From Streptomyces sp. R41 (lineage in GTDB: Bacteria; Actinomycetota; Actinomycetes; Streptomycetales; Streptomycetaceae), in assembly GCF_041053055.1 (NCBI RefSeq), contig NZ_CP163443.1, positions 2,666,001-2,730,000 on the forward strand: DNA of 64,000 nucleotides, read 5' to 3'. The translations under genes and the position numbers were made by a program. Of the stretch, positions 17,841 through 26,678 are shown piece after piece. Under the pieces are notes generated by a model. It was not told the origin of the DNA. It saw only the letters and a program-made list of their open reading frames with translations, and made no database searches. Every line of letters begins with the position of its first letter. Position 1 is the stretch's first letter.

Positions 17841-19078
17841 ATGGCGACATGGACAGTGACGCGCGTCCTGCGGGACCGCAACGCGGGGTTGTATCTGGGC
17901 GGGGTGGTGGTCTCCGGCTTCGGCTCGTCGGCGATGTGGCTGGCGTCCGGCATCTGGGTCAAGGATCTGACCGGCTCGAACGGCCTGGCCGCGCTCTGCG
18001 TCTTCGCGCTCTGGGCGCCCATGCTCATCGGCCCGGTCCTCGGCACCCTCGCGGACCGCATCCGCCGCAAGCCCTTGCTGGTGTGGACGAATCTGGGCCT
18101 GGCCGCCCTGCTCCTGTCGCTGTTCACCGTCGACTCACCGGCGACCGTGTGGATCCTGTTCGCCGTCCTCCTCGTCTACGGCGCGACCGGCGTCGTCCAG
18201 GACGCGGCGGAGTCGGCGCTGGTGGCCACGGCGTTCGACAAACGCCTCCTCGGCGACTTCAACGGCCTGCGCATGACGGCCAACGAGGGCATGAAGCTGG
18301 TCGCCCCGCTCGCCGGAGCGGGCCTGTACGCGTCGTACGGCGGCGCCCGCGTCGCCCTCCTGGACGCGGTCACATTCGTACTCGCCGGGGGCCTGTACAC
18401 CCTTCTGCGCGTACGCGAGACGAGGCCGCGCCCGGCCCCGACGGACCTGCGCACGCGGACGGCCGAGGGCGCCCGTCACCTCTGGAGCCACGCGGGGCTG
18501 CGCCCGCTCGTCGTCGCGGGCGGCACGACCCGCTCTTCGCGGGCCTCAACGGCGCGACGGTCTACGCGGTGGTGGACGGCCTGGGCCACTCCCCCACGTA
18601 CGTGGGCCTCCTGTCCATGGTCCAGGGCGCCGGCTCGGTGGTCATCGGCCTGGTCTCCGGCCCCCTCCTGCGCCGCCTCGGCACACACCGCTTCGCGGGA
18701 TACGGCATCGCGCTCACCGCCCTGGCCGTGACGGCTCAAGCGCTCCCGTACGACATGGTGGCCCTCGCCTCGGCCGCGGCGGTCGGCGTGGGCCTCCCCT
18801 GCGTGCTGATCGCGGCCCTCACCGCGGTCCAGCGCGAGACCCCCGACGCCCTCCTGGGGCGCACCGCGGCGACCGCCGGCACGCTGATGTACGCCCCGAC
18901 CGCGGTGGGGCTCGCCGTGGGCGCGGGCCTGGTCGAACTGGTCGACCATCAGGTGCTGTTGGTGGTGACCGGGCTGGCGCGACTGGTGGCGGTCGCGCCC
19001 CTGCCCAAGGCTCAGCCGAGCCGCGCAAGCGCCTCCGCCGTGAGCGACAAGTCCTCGTCGGACGCCAACCCCGCGTGA
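17841..19078 (+). pseudogene. MFS transporter disrupted by a single-base frameshift
   Basis: The first frame gives the N-terminal half of an MFS exporter (LYLGGVVVSGFGSSAMWLAS, then several membrane spans and a DRIRRK loop) up to VVAGGTT at 18530. The second half (LFAGLNGATVYAVVDGLGHS onward, about six membrane spans) continues in the next frame down to 19078. Restoring one base at 18529-18532 would join them into a protein of about 412 residues. This is either a real recent frameshift or an assembly error in a run of C/G. The 3' end overlaps the convergent gene by 67 bases. Confidence 0.8.
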
Positions 19079-20181
19079 TACAGCCGCACTTCGGTGGCCC
19101 CGAGCCCTGCGGCCCGCGCCACGTCCTCGCCGAGGGTTCCGGGGCTGCCGCCCATCCCGCTCACCACGGTGAAGTTGGCCGCCAGCACACTCCCCCCGAC
19201 ACGCCGCTCGGCAAAGGGAGTCAGCAGTCCCGGCCCTCCCGCGCACGGCACGACCACGCCGTCGGCGACTGAGAGGATGTGCTCGGGGTCCACACCGGCG
19301 TTCGCTCCGCAGTGGTACGAGGCCGGGTCCGCGTGGAGCAGGATCCGGAACCCCTCCGGGGCGGCCGCGCGCACCGCGGCGACCGTGTCCGACTGGAGCG
19401 AGCCCGCCACGGAGTCCCGCCACGCGCGCGTGGCCGTCGCGAGCTCGCCGCCGAGGAGCTTCTCCACCGCCTCCCAGCCCCCGGCCGGAGCCTCGCCCCG
19501 CCACACGGGCTCCAGGGCACGCCGCACCGAGGACGCCAACTCGTGGGGATTCAGGCCCAGTTGCGTATATCCGTCACGGCACGAGGGGCAGAAGCACAGC
19601 GACATCAGATACTGCCCGGCATCCCCCAGCCCCACCCCGCCGATCTTGTCGTGCGCGTGCAGATGGGCCAGCCCGTACCACCCGAGCGACTCCAGCTCCG
19701 TACCGCGAGCCCCGGGCCGCACCGCGGCCTCCGCCGCGAGGTCGACCAGATAGGCCCGCGTCCCGGGCTGCGCGATGCACGGCGCCCAGGGATACCGGTC
19801 CCCGTACGCGTTGACCACGGAGGTCGACGGATGCTCGGTCCCCATACGGGAGTTGTGCGCGAGGACCACCCAGGTGTGGACCTCGAGCCCCGCACCGGCA
19901 AGCTCGGCGGCAGCCGCCCCGTACGCGTCCCCGGCCGCCCACTCACCGGCCGCGTACGGCCGGAGCGAACGCCCCTCCCACCGCGAGTCCTCCACCGGAT
20001 ACAGCACGGCGGCATGCGAGGCCGTCACGATCCGATGCCGAGGATGCCGAGGCGTCAACGCCCGCGTGGAGTGGTACGCGGACGCGAGCGTCACCTGCGG
20101 CACCCCGAGCCCGACCATCCGCCAGGCGGCCTCCGGATCCCCGTTGACGTCCCACGGGTACAAAAACGCGGACGCCTTCAC
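19012..20181 (-). CDS. Conserved actinobacterial protein of unknown function (possible TIM-barrel)
   Basis: This 389-residue cytoplasmic protein is not recognised as a named enzyme. Visible traits are an N-terminal FLYPWDVNGDPEAAWRMV segment, repeated beta/alpha alternation that suggests a barrel, a CFCPSC cysteine pair near residue 195, and SYHCGANAGVDPEHIL further on. The GTG at 20181 follows a GGAGGG site; the longer ATG-initiated form adds 16 Arg/Gly-rich residues. It is 66 bases downstream of the KdgD-type gene on the same strand, so it may share its transcript and have a role in sugar-acid metabolism. That link is inference. Confidence 0.75.
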   Translation of the reverse strand: MKASAFLYPWDVNGDPEAAWRMVGLGVPQVTLASAYHSTRALTPRHPRHRIVTASHAAVLYPVEDSRWEGRSLRPYAAGEWAAGDAYGAAAAELAGAGLEVHTWVVLAHNSRMGTEHPSTSVVNAYGDRYPWAPCIAQPGTRAYLVDLAAEAAVRPGARGTELESLGWYGLAHLHAHDKIGGVGLGDAGQYLMSLCFCPSCRDGYTQLGLNPHELASSVRRALEPVWRGEAPAGGWEAVEKLLGGELATATRAWRDSVAGSLQSDTVAAVRAAAPEGFRILLHADPASYHCGANAGVDPEHILSVADGVVVPCAGGPGLLTPFAERRVGGSVLAANFTVVSGMGGSPGTLGEDVARAAGLGATEVRLYHAGLASDEDLSLTAEALARLG

Positions 20182-20247
20182 GCGCCCTCCCCAAGAAGCC
20201 CGGCCCGCACGGTCACACGCCCTCCCCAAGAAGTCCCGCCCACACCG

Positions 20248-21189
20248 TCACACGCCCTCCTCGAGCAACCCATGCCCCCGCTCGATCAACTGCGCGAGCT
20301 GCTTGACATGATCCTCGGCCGGCTCGTGCAACGGCGGCCGCACCTCACCCACGTCCAGCCCCCGCAACCGCACCCCCGCCTTGACGAGGGAGACCGCGTA
20401 CCCCCGCCCCTGCGCCCGCAGATCGACGAACGGCCGGTAGAACCCGTCGAGCAGCCGGTTCACCACCTCGTCGTCCCCGGCGTTCAGCGCACGGTGGAAG
20501 GCCAGCGCGATCTCGGGAGCGAAGCAGAACACCGCGGACGAGTACAGCGTGATCCCGATACCCCGGTACGCGAGCCCGGTCAGCTCGGCCGTCGGCAGCC
20601 CGTTGAAGTACAGGAAATCCCCGGGGACTTCGCTCCGCACCGCGCTCACGATCCGCTGCATCAGGTCCAGATCGCCCAGCCCGTCCTTGAACCCGATGAT
20701 CCCGTCGGTGCGTGCCAGTTCGACCACGGTCTCGGGCGTGAACACGGCGTTGTCGCGCTGGTAGACGATGACGTCCAGCGAGGTGGCCGCGGCGACCTCG
20801 CGATAGTGCCGCAGCAGCCCCTCCTGCCCGGCCACGACGAGATACGGCGGCATGGCGAGCAGCCCGTCGGCCCCTGCGCCCTCCGCGAGCCGAGCGAACC
20901 GTACGGCGAGCGCGGTCCCGTACCCGGCGCCGGCGACCACCGGCACACGCCCCTCCGCAGCCTCCACGGCCGCCCGCACACACGCCTCGAACTCCTCCGG
21001 CGTGAGCGCGTGGAACTCTCCCGTGCCGCAGCAGGCGAAGACGGCGGCGGCGCCCGCCTCGACGCCGCGCCGCACGTGCTCCCGGTAGACGTCGAGGTCG
21101 ACGGAGCCGTCGGGGCCGTACGCGGTGACGGGGAAGAACAACGGCCCGCTGGGGACGCTGAGCCGAGCGGCGAGAGGGGCTGACGTCAC
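20248..21189 (-). CDS. kdgD: 5-dehydro-4-deoxyglucarate dehydratase (KdgD-like, DHDPS superfamily)
   Basis: This 313-residue TIM-barrel enzyme would convert 5-keto-4-deoxyglucarate to alpha-ketoglutarate semialdehyde, CO2 and water. It has the GTGEF loop near residue 55, the catalytic tyrosine at 143 (VYQRDN) and the Schiff-base lysine at 168 (GFKDG), with KdgD-like PLFFPVTAYG and YFNGLPTAE segments. The start is GTG with GGGAGAG upstream. It is divergent from a uronate dehydrogenase, which fits the oxidative galacturonate pathway. A missing galactarate dehydratase or lactone isomerase would have to be encoded elsewhere. Confidence 0.87.
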   Translation of the reverse strand: MTSAPLAARLSVPSGPLFFPVTAYGPDGSVDLDVYREHVRRGVEAGAAAVFACCGTGEFHALTPEEFEACVRAAVEAAEGRVPVVAGAGYGTALAVRFARLAEGAGADGLLAMPPYLVVAGQEGLLRHYREVAAATSLDVIVYQRDNAVFTPETVVELARTDGIIGFKDGLGDLDLMQRIVSAVRSEVPGDFLYFNGLPTAELTGLAYRGIGITLYSSAVFCFAPEIALAFHRALNAGDDEVVNRLLDGFYRPFVDLRAQGRGYAVSLVKAGVRLRGLDVGEVRPPLHEPAEDHVKQLAQLIERGHGLLEEGV

Positions 21190-21513
21190 GGACTCTCCCT
21201 AAACAGGTGCCCACCGGTGCACGTTTCTGATCCACGTCTATATTTCTGAACGCGCCCACGCTAAGCCGCGACCTTAGGGCCGGTCAAGCACGCAAACCCG
21301 CAACACGAAGGCGGATTCCCCACCTCCGCGCGACACTTGACGCAGCACGTCAGCGATCCTTAGCGTGTCCACGCATGTGAATGCCGTACACGGATACAGC
21401 CGCACACCGTGACACCCGTTGCGACACCCACTGGTACCCCAGCCGTGACACCCGTCGCGACACCCGCCCCGACACCGCCGCGGCACAGAGACCCGCACCG
21501 AGGAGACCCCCGC
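21190..21513. promoter_or_regulatory. Divergent control region between kdgD-like and uronate dehydrogenase genes
   Basis: This 324-base gap serves both directions. The half near kdgD is relatively AT-rich (TCTATATTTCTGA at about 21236). The half near the dehydrogenase contains two copies of a 23-base element, at 21407-21429 and 21443-21465, 36 bases apart and built on repeated GACACCC. No RNA gene or protein-coding gene is evident. An in-frame GTG at 21409 would read the repeat as a VTPVATP-rich leader, but no ribosome site supports that. Confidence 0.5.
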
Positions 21514-22338
21514 ATGCCCGCTCCCCGCACCGTTCTGCTCACCGGCGCCGCCGGCGGACTCGGCACCCTGATGCGGGGACTGCTGCCGAAGTACGGATAC
21601 GAGCTGCGCCTCCTGGACCTGCGGCCCATCGAGGGCGAGCCGGACGCGATCACCGCGGATCTGTCCGACAAGGCGGCGCTGCGCGAGGCGGTACGGGGCG
21701 TCGACGCGATCGTCCACCTCGCGGGCATCTCCCTGGAAGCCTCCTTCGAGAAGATCCTCAGGGCGAACATCGAGGGGACGTACAACCTGTACGAGGCGGC
21801 CCGCGAGGAGGGCGTACGCCGGATCGTCTTCGCCTCCTCGAACCACGCGGTCGGCTTCACCCCGCGCCCGCAGGGCGACGCCCCCTTCGACGACAGCGCC
21901 CTGATCCCCATCGACACCCCGCGCCGCCCGGACACCTTCTACGGCCTGTCCAAGTCCTTCGGCGAGGACCTGGCGCAGTTCTACTGGGACAAGTACGGCC
22001 AGGAGACGGTCTCTGTCCGCATCGGCTCCTGCTTCGCCGAGCCCACGAGCGTGCGCATGCTCTCGGTCTGGATGAGCCCCGAGGACGGCGCCCGCCTCTT
22101 CCACGCGGCGCTGACCGCCGAGGACGTACGGCACACGGTCGTCTACGGCTCGTCCGCCAACACCCGACTGTGGTGGGACCTCTCGACGGCCCGGGCGCTC
22201 GGCTACGAGCCGCAGGACGACTCCGAGCCGTACGCCGAGAAGCTCATCGCCGAGCAGGGCGAGCTCGACCCGGCCAACCCGGACCACGCCCACCTGGGCG
22301 GCCACTTCACCACGCACCCGCCGATCTGGCCTTACTGA
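21514..22338 (+). CDS. udh: Uronate dehydrogenase (NAD-dependent SDR, Udh)
   Basis: This 274-residue extended short-chain dehydrogenase would oxidise D-galacturonate or D-glucuronate to the aldaro-lactone using NAD. It has the nucleotide motif TGAAGGLG near residue 10, DLSDKAAL and VHLAGIS strands, the catalytic SSNHAVGF serine region and the YGLSKSFGE Tyr-x3-Lys pair near residue 145. The TRLWWDLS segment is typical of uronate dehydrogenases. GAGGAG sits eight bases before the ATG. It pairs with the divergent KdgD-type gene and completes a link from pectin depolymerisation to central metabolism. Confidence 0.88.
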   Translation: MPAPRTVLLTGAAGGLGTLMRGLLPKYGYELRLLDLRPIEGEPDAITADLSDKAALREAVRGVDAIVHLAGISLEASFEKILRANIEGTYNLYEAAREEGVRRIVFASSNHAVGFTPRPQGDAPFDDSALIPIDTPRRPDTFYGLSKSFGEDLAQFYWDKYGQETVSVRIGSCFAEPTSVRMLSVWMSPEDGARLFHAALTAEDVRHTVVYGSSANTRLWWDLSTARALGYEPQDDSEPYAEKLIAEQGELDPANPDHAHLGGHFTTHPPIWPY

Positions 22339-22353
22339 CGCGGCGGCGGAAGC

Positions 22354-22405
22354 CGGAACACGGGGCGGGCGGGCACCGAACGGGCCCGCCCGCTCCCGTG
22401 TTCGG
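22354..22405 (+). terminator. Strong hairpin after the uronate dehydrogenase gene
   Basis: A near-perfect inverted repeat of about 22 bases per arm (left arm starting CGGAACACGGG, right arm ending CCCGTGTTCGG) surrounds a short loop, 16 bases after the stop. There is no U-run, as usual in Streptomyces. It likely stops transcription before the DeoR gene. Confidence 0.7.
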
Positions 22406-22603
22406 GCAGGAAGCCTGCCCGATCCCACCTCGCCACCCGCTCCGCCCCAGGTCCGCCGCGGGCACCCGTAGCGCGAAACGGACACAGACGGTCACCATCG
22501 GGCACGCAACAGGCCTGGTCAGTGGCCGATACCCGCTGTAGAACTTCCCTCAAGGCCCCACCGGGCCCGAACGGGCAGTGCGCGACGGAGCGCAAGGGAG
22601 CAG

Positions 22604-23383
22604 GTGACGACCATGACGGCGATGACGGCGGAGGAACGGCAGCGCGAGATCGTCCGGGCCGCGCGCCGCACGGGCTCGGTCGACGTCACCGCGCTCGCCG
22701 CCGAACTGGGCGTCGCCAAGGAGACCGTACGGCGGGATCTGCGCACCCTGGAGGACCACGGTCTGGTGCGCCGCACCCACGGCGGCGCCTACCCCGTGGA
22801 GAGCGCCGGCTTCGAGACCACGCTCGCCTTCCGCACCACGAGCCATGTGCCCGAGAAGCGCCGGATCGCGGCCGCGGCCGCCGAGCTGCTCGGGGACGCC
22901 GAGACGGTCTTCGTCGACGAGGGGTTCACCCCGCAGCTCATCGCCGAGGCACTGCCCCGGGACCGGCCGCTGACCGTGGTCACCGCGTCCCTGGCCACGG
23001 CGGGCGCGCTCGCCGAGGCCGACAACACGAGCGTCCTGCTGCTCGGCGGCCGGGTCCGCCCCGGCACGCTCGCGACAGTCGACCACTGGACGACGAAGAT
23101 GCTCTCCGGCTTCGTCATCGACCTGGCCTACATCGGCGCCAACGGCATCTCCCGCGAGCACGGCCTCACCACGCCCGACCCGGCGGTCAGCGAGGTCAAG
23201 GCGCAGGCGGTCCGGGCCTCCCGGCGCACGATCTTCGCCGGCGTGCACACCAAATTCGGGGCGGTCAGCTTCTGCCGGTTCGCCGACATCAGCGCCCTGG
23301 AGGCGATCGTCACGAGCACGCTGCTCCCGGCGTCCGAGGCCCACCGGTACTCGCTGCAAGGCCCTCAGGTCATCCGAGTCTGA
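22604..23383 (+). CDS. DeoR family transcriptional regulator
   Basis: This 259-residue regulator has an N-terminal DeoR winged helix (VTALAAELGVAKETVRRDL and RRTHGGA) and a C-terminal sugar-phosphate-sensing domain (FVDEGFTPQLIAEAL, TVVTASLATA, GLTTPDPAVSEVK). It precedes the polyol transport operon by 141 bases and probably represses it in the absence of substrate. The start is uncertain: GTG at 22604 lies only three bases after GGGAG, while ATG codons at 22613 and 22622 also fit. Confidence 0.9.
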   Translation: MTTMTAMTAEERQREIVRAARRTGSVDVTALAAELGVAKETVRRDLRTLEDHGLVRRTHGGAYPVESAGFETTLAFRTTSHVPEKRRIAAAAAELLGDAETVFVDEGFTPQLIAEALPRDRPLTVVTASLATAGALAEADNTSVLLLGGRVRPGTLATVDHWTTKMLSGFVIDLAYIGANGISREHGLTTPDPAVSEVKAQAVRASRRTIFAGVHTKFGAVSFCRFADISALEAIVTSTLLPASEAHRYSLQGPQVIRV

Positions 23384-23524
23384 AAACCAAACCGACCCAC
23401 CTTCCGTTCAGTTCGAAATCCAAATCCGCACCCCCCACCGCCCGAAAACACAAACCCACATACCCCGTAGGGCGCCCCACGCCCGATCGCACCCCTTATC
23501 TCCCCATACGTCCAGGAGTGATCC

Positions 23525-24895
23525 ATGCGAACCCCGAGCCGACGGAGGCCGCGCGCACTGCTCGCCGCGGCCGCCGCAGGGACGCTGCTCACCCCGCTGC
23601 TCTCCGGCTGCTGGACCGGAGCGGGCGGCGCGGGCTCCGGAGGCAACTCCATCAACGTCCTGATGGTCAACAACCCGCAGATGGTGGAGTTGCAGAAGCT
23701 CACCAAAGCCCACTTCACCAAAGAGACCGGCATCAAGGTCAACTTCACCGTCCTGCCGGAGAACGACGTCCGCGACAAGATCAGCCAGGACTTCGCCAAC
23801 CAGGCGGGCCAGTACGACGTCGCCACGCTGTCCAACTACGAGATACCGATCTACGCCAGGAACGGCTGGCTGCACGAGATGGACTCCTACGTACGCCAGG
23901 ACAGCGCGTACGACGAGCAGGACATCCTCAAACCCATGCGGCAGTCCCTGACGGCCGACGACGGGAAGCTCTACGGGCAGCCGTTCTACGGCGAGTCGTC
24001 CTTCCTGATGTACCGCAAGGACGTGTTCGCCAAGAAGGGCCTGACGATGCCGGCGCATCCCACCTGGGATCAGGTGGGCAGGCTCGCCGCCGAGGCCGAC
24101 GGCGCCGAGTCCGGCATGAAGGGCATCTGCCTGCGCGGCCTGCCCGGCTGGGGCGAGCTAATGGCCCCGCTCACCACCGTCGTGAACACCTTCGGCGGCA
24201 CCTGGTTCGACAAGGACTGGAAGGCGCGCCTCGACTCCCCTGAGTTCGAAAAGGCGACGAAGTTCTATGTAGACCTCGTCCGCAAGCACGGCGAGTCCGG
24301 CGCCGCCCAGTCCGGCTTCGCCGAGTGCCTCAACAACATGACCCAGGGCAAGACGGCCATGTGGTACGACGCCACCTCCGCCGCCGGTTCGCTGGAGGCG
24401 TCCGACTCCCCGGTCAAGGGCAAGATCGGCTACGTACCCGCGCCCGTCGACAAGACCCAGTCCTCCGGCTGGCTCTACACCTGGGCCTGGGGCCTGCAGA
24501 AGGCCTCCCACAACTCGGACAAGGCCTGGAAGTTCATCTCCTGGGCCTCCAGCAAGAAGTACGAGCAGCTGGTCGGGGACACGATCGGCTGGTCCAACGT
24601 CCCGGCCGGCAAGCGCGCCTCGACCTACACGAACGCCGCCTACGTCAAGGAGGCCGCGGCCTTCCAGGCCACAACGCGCGACGCCATCGAGGGCGCCCGG
24701 CCGCGCGACCCGGGGGTGCAGCCGCGCCCCGCGCCCGGCATCCAGTTCGTCGGCATCCCCGAGTTCACCGATCTCGGCACCAAGGTCTCGCAGGAGATCA
24801 GCGCGGCCATCGCCGGACGCCAGTCCGTCGAGTCGGCCCTGAGCAAGTCCCAGCAACTCGCAGAGAAGATCTCCAAGGAGTACGAGGGACGATGA
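23525..24895 (+). CDS. Polyol/sugar ABC transporter substrate-binding lipoprotein
   Basis: This 456-residue extracellular binding protein has a signal with a lipobox (LLSGC) and the NVLMVNNPQMVELQKL opening, ADDGKLYGQPFYGESS and WAWGLQKASHN segments seen in sorbitol/mannitol-type binding proteins. It is the first gene of a four-gene operon: binding protein, two permeases and a zinc dehydrogenase. It overlaps the next gene by four bases. The linked dehydrogenase supports a polyol substrate such as sorbitol, mannitol, arabitol or xylitol. Confidence 0.9.
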   Translation: MRTPSRRRPRALLAAAAAGTLLTPLLSGCWTGAGGAGSGGNSINVLMVNNPQMVELQKLTKAHFTKETGIKVNFTVLPENDVRDKISQDFANQAGQYDVATLSNYEIPIYARNGWLHEMDSYVRQDSAYDEQDILKPMRQSLTADDGKLYGQPFYGESSFLMYRKDVFAKKGLTMPAHPTWDQVGRLAAEADGAESGMKGICLRGLPGWGELMAPLTTVVNTFGGTWFDKDWKARLDSPEFEKATKFYVDLVRKHGESGAAQSGFAECLNNMTQGKTAMWYDATSAAGSLEASDSPVKGKIGYVPAPVDKTQSSGWLYTWAWGLQKASHNSDKAWKFISWASSKKYEQLVGDTIGWSNVPAGKRASTYTNAAYVKEAAAFQATTRDAIEGARPRDPGVQPRPAPGIQFVGIPEFTDLGTKVSQEISAAIAGRQSVESALSKSQQLAEKISKEYEGR

Positions 24896-25830
24896 CCGCA
24901 ACGACAACGGCCCCTCTGGCCGCCCCCTCCGTACGCGCCACCCGCCGTCCCTCCGGCCGGATGCGCGCCTGGGCCACCCGCGCCCCGCTCCTCCCCGCCC
25001 TGATCTTCATGATCGCCGTGACTCAGCTCCCCTTCGTGGCCACGCTGGTGATCTCCTTCTTCGACTGGAACTCCCTCTACCCGAAGGCCCGCCACTTCAC
25101 GGGCTTCGGCAACTACTCGGACGTACTGACCGATCCCGACCTGCGCCACTCCGTCTGGACGACGGTCCTGCTGACCGTCACCGTGGTCCTGGTCAGCCTG
25201 GTCCTCGGCCTGGTCCTGGCGCTGCTCCTGGACCGGAAATTCCGCGGCCGGGGCATCGTCCGTACGCTCCTGATCGCACCGTTCCTGGTGGTCCCGGTAG
25301 CCGCGGCCCTGCTCTGGAAGCACGTCCTCTACAACCCCGAGTACGGCCTCCTGAACGGCCTGCTGCACTACGTGGGCGGCCCCCAGCCCGACTGGATCTC
25401 CAACACCCCACTGCTCGCGGTCGAGGCTTCCCTCGTCTGGCAGTGGACGCCCTTCATGATGCTGATCCTGCTCGCGGGCCTGCAGAGCCGCTCCCACGAA
25501 CAGATCGAGGCCGCGAAGGTGGACGGCGCGAGCGACTGGCAGGTCTTCCGCTACCTCACACTCCCCCACTTGCGCCGCTACCTGGAACTCGGCGCCCTGC
25601 TGGGCTCGATCTACATCGTCCAGAACTTCGACGCGGTGTTCACGATCACCTCCGGCGGCCTCGGCACCGCGAACCTGCCCTACACCGTCTACCAGAGCTT
25701 CTACCAGGCCCACGAGAACGGCCTCGCCTCGGCCGCGGGCGTCCTGGTCGTCATCGGCTCGATCATCATCGCGACCTTCGCGCTGCGCGTGGTGTCGTCC
25801 CTGTTCCGCGAGGAGGTGTCCCGCGCATGA
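24892..25830 (+). CDS. Polyol ABC transporter permease (MalF-like)
   Basis: This 312-residue membrane protein starts at an ATGA overlap with the binding-protein gene. It has six membrane segments, beginning LLPALIFMIAVTQLPFVATL, and the EAA loop IEAAKVDGASDWQVFRYLTL. Together with the next gene it forms the channel of a CUT1 importer. No ATPase gene is present in the operon, so a shared MsiK-like ATPase is expected. Confidence 0.93.
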   Translation: MTATTTAPLAAPSVRATRRPSGRMRAWATRAPLLPALIFMIAVTQLPFVATLVISFFDWNSLYPKARHFTGFGNYSDVLTDPDLRHSVWTTVLLTVTVVLVSLVLGLVLALLLDRKFRGRGIVRTLLIAPFLVVPVAAALLWKHVLYNPEYGLLNGLLHYVGGPQPDWISNTPLLAVEASLVWQWTPFMMLILLAGLQSRSHEQIEAAKVDGASDWQVFRYLTLPHLRRYLELGALLGSIYIVQNFDAVFTITSGGLGTANLPYTVYQSFYQAHENGLASAAGVLVVIGSIIIATFALRVVSSLFREEVSRA

Positions 25831-26678
25831 GCGCCACCGCGATACGAGTACGTCCCCGCCGCACCCGGGGAGCGGGCCTGGGCCTGGCGGCCTGGCTGGC
25901 CGGAGTCGTCTTCTTCCTGCCCATCGCCTGGATGGCCCTGACGTCGTTCCACTCGGAGTCCGACGCGGCGACCAACCCGCCGTCCTTCGGCGCCGCCCTC
26001 ACCCTCGACGGCTACCGGGAGTTCTTCGGCACGGGAGGCGGCGCGAGCCCCTGGCCCGCGCTGATCAACTCGACGGTGGCGTCGTTGGTCTCGACGCTCT
26101 GCGTCCTCCTCCTGGCCTTCCCGGCGGCGTACGCGCTCTCCATCCGCCCGGTGAAGAAGTGGACGGACGTCCTGTTCTTCTTCCTGTCGACGAAGATGCT
26201 GCCGGTGGTGGCGGGGCTGCTGCCCATCTACCTGTTCGCCAAGAACACCGGAATGCTGGACAACATCTGGCTGCTGGTCATCCTCTACACCTCCATGAAT
26301 CTGCCGATCGCGGTGTGGATGATGCAGTCGTTCCTCGCCGAGGTCCCGGTGGCGGTGATCGAGGCGGCGCAGATAGACGGCGCGAGGCTGCCCACGATCC
26401 TCGCACGCGTGGTGGCCCCCATCGCCCTGCCAGGCATCGCGGCAACGGCGTTGATCTGCTTCATCTTCAGCTGGAACGAGCTGCTGTTCGCCCGCGTACT
26501 GACGGGCGTGGTCGCCGAGACCGCCCCCGTCTTCCTGACCGGCTTCATCACCAGCCAGGGCCTGTTCCTGGCGAAGGTGTGCGCCGCGTCGCTGGTCATC
26601 TCCCTGCCGGTGCTCGCCGCGGGGTTCGCCGCCCAGGACAAGCTGGTCCAGGGCCTGTCACTGGGAGCCGTGAAATGA
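25827..26678 (+). CDS. Polyol ABC transporter permease (MalG-like)
   Basis: This 283-residue permease starts with an ATGA overlap and ends with another into the dehydrogenase gene. It has six membrane segments and the EAA loop VIEAAQIDGARLPTILARVV. The C-terminal GLSLGAVK is typical of MalG-like proteins. The long in-frame extension upstream is a shadow of the preceding permease. Confidence 0.93.
   Translation: MSATAIRVRPRRTRGAGLGLAAWLAGVVFFLPIAWMALTSFHSESDAATNPPSFGAALTLDGYREFFGTGGGASPWPALINSTVASLVSTLCVLLLAFPAAYALSIRPVKKWTDVLFFFLSTKMLPVVAGLLPIYLFAKNTGMLDNIWLLVILYTSMNLPIAVWMMQSFLAEVPVAVIEAAQIDGARLPTILARVVAPIALPGIAATALICFIFSWNELLFARVLTGVVAETAPVFLTGFITSQGLFLAKVCAASLVISLPVLAAGFAAQDKLVQGLSLGAVK

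Noticed and set aside
21409..21513. GTG-initiated N-terminal extension of uronate dehydrogenase (VTPVATP repeats)
   Set aside because: It is made of direct repeats with no ribosome site, and ATG 21514 has a strong GAGGAG site at correct spacing.
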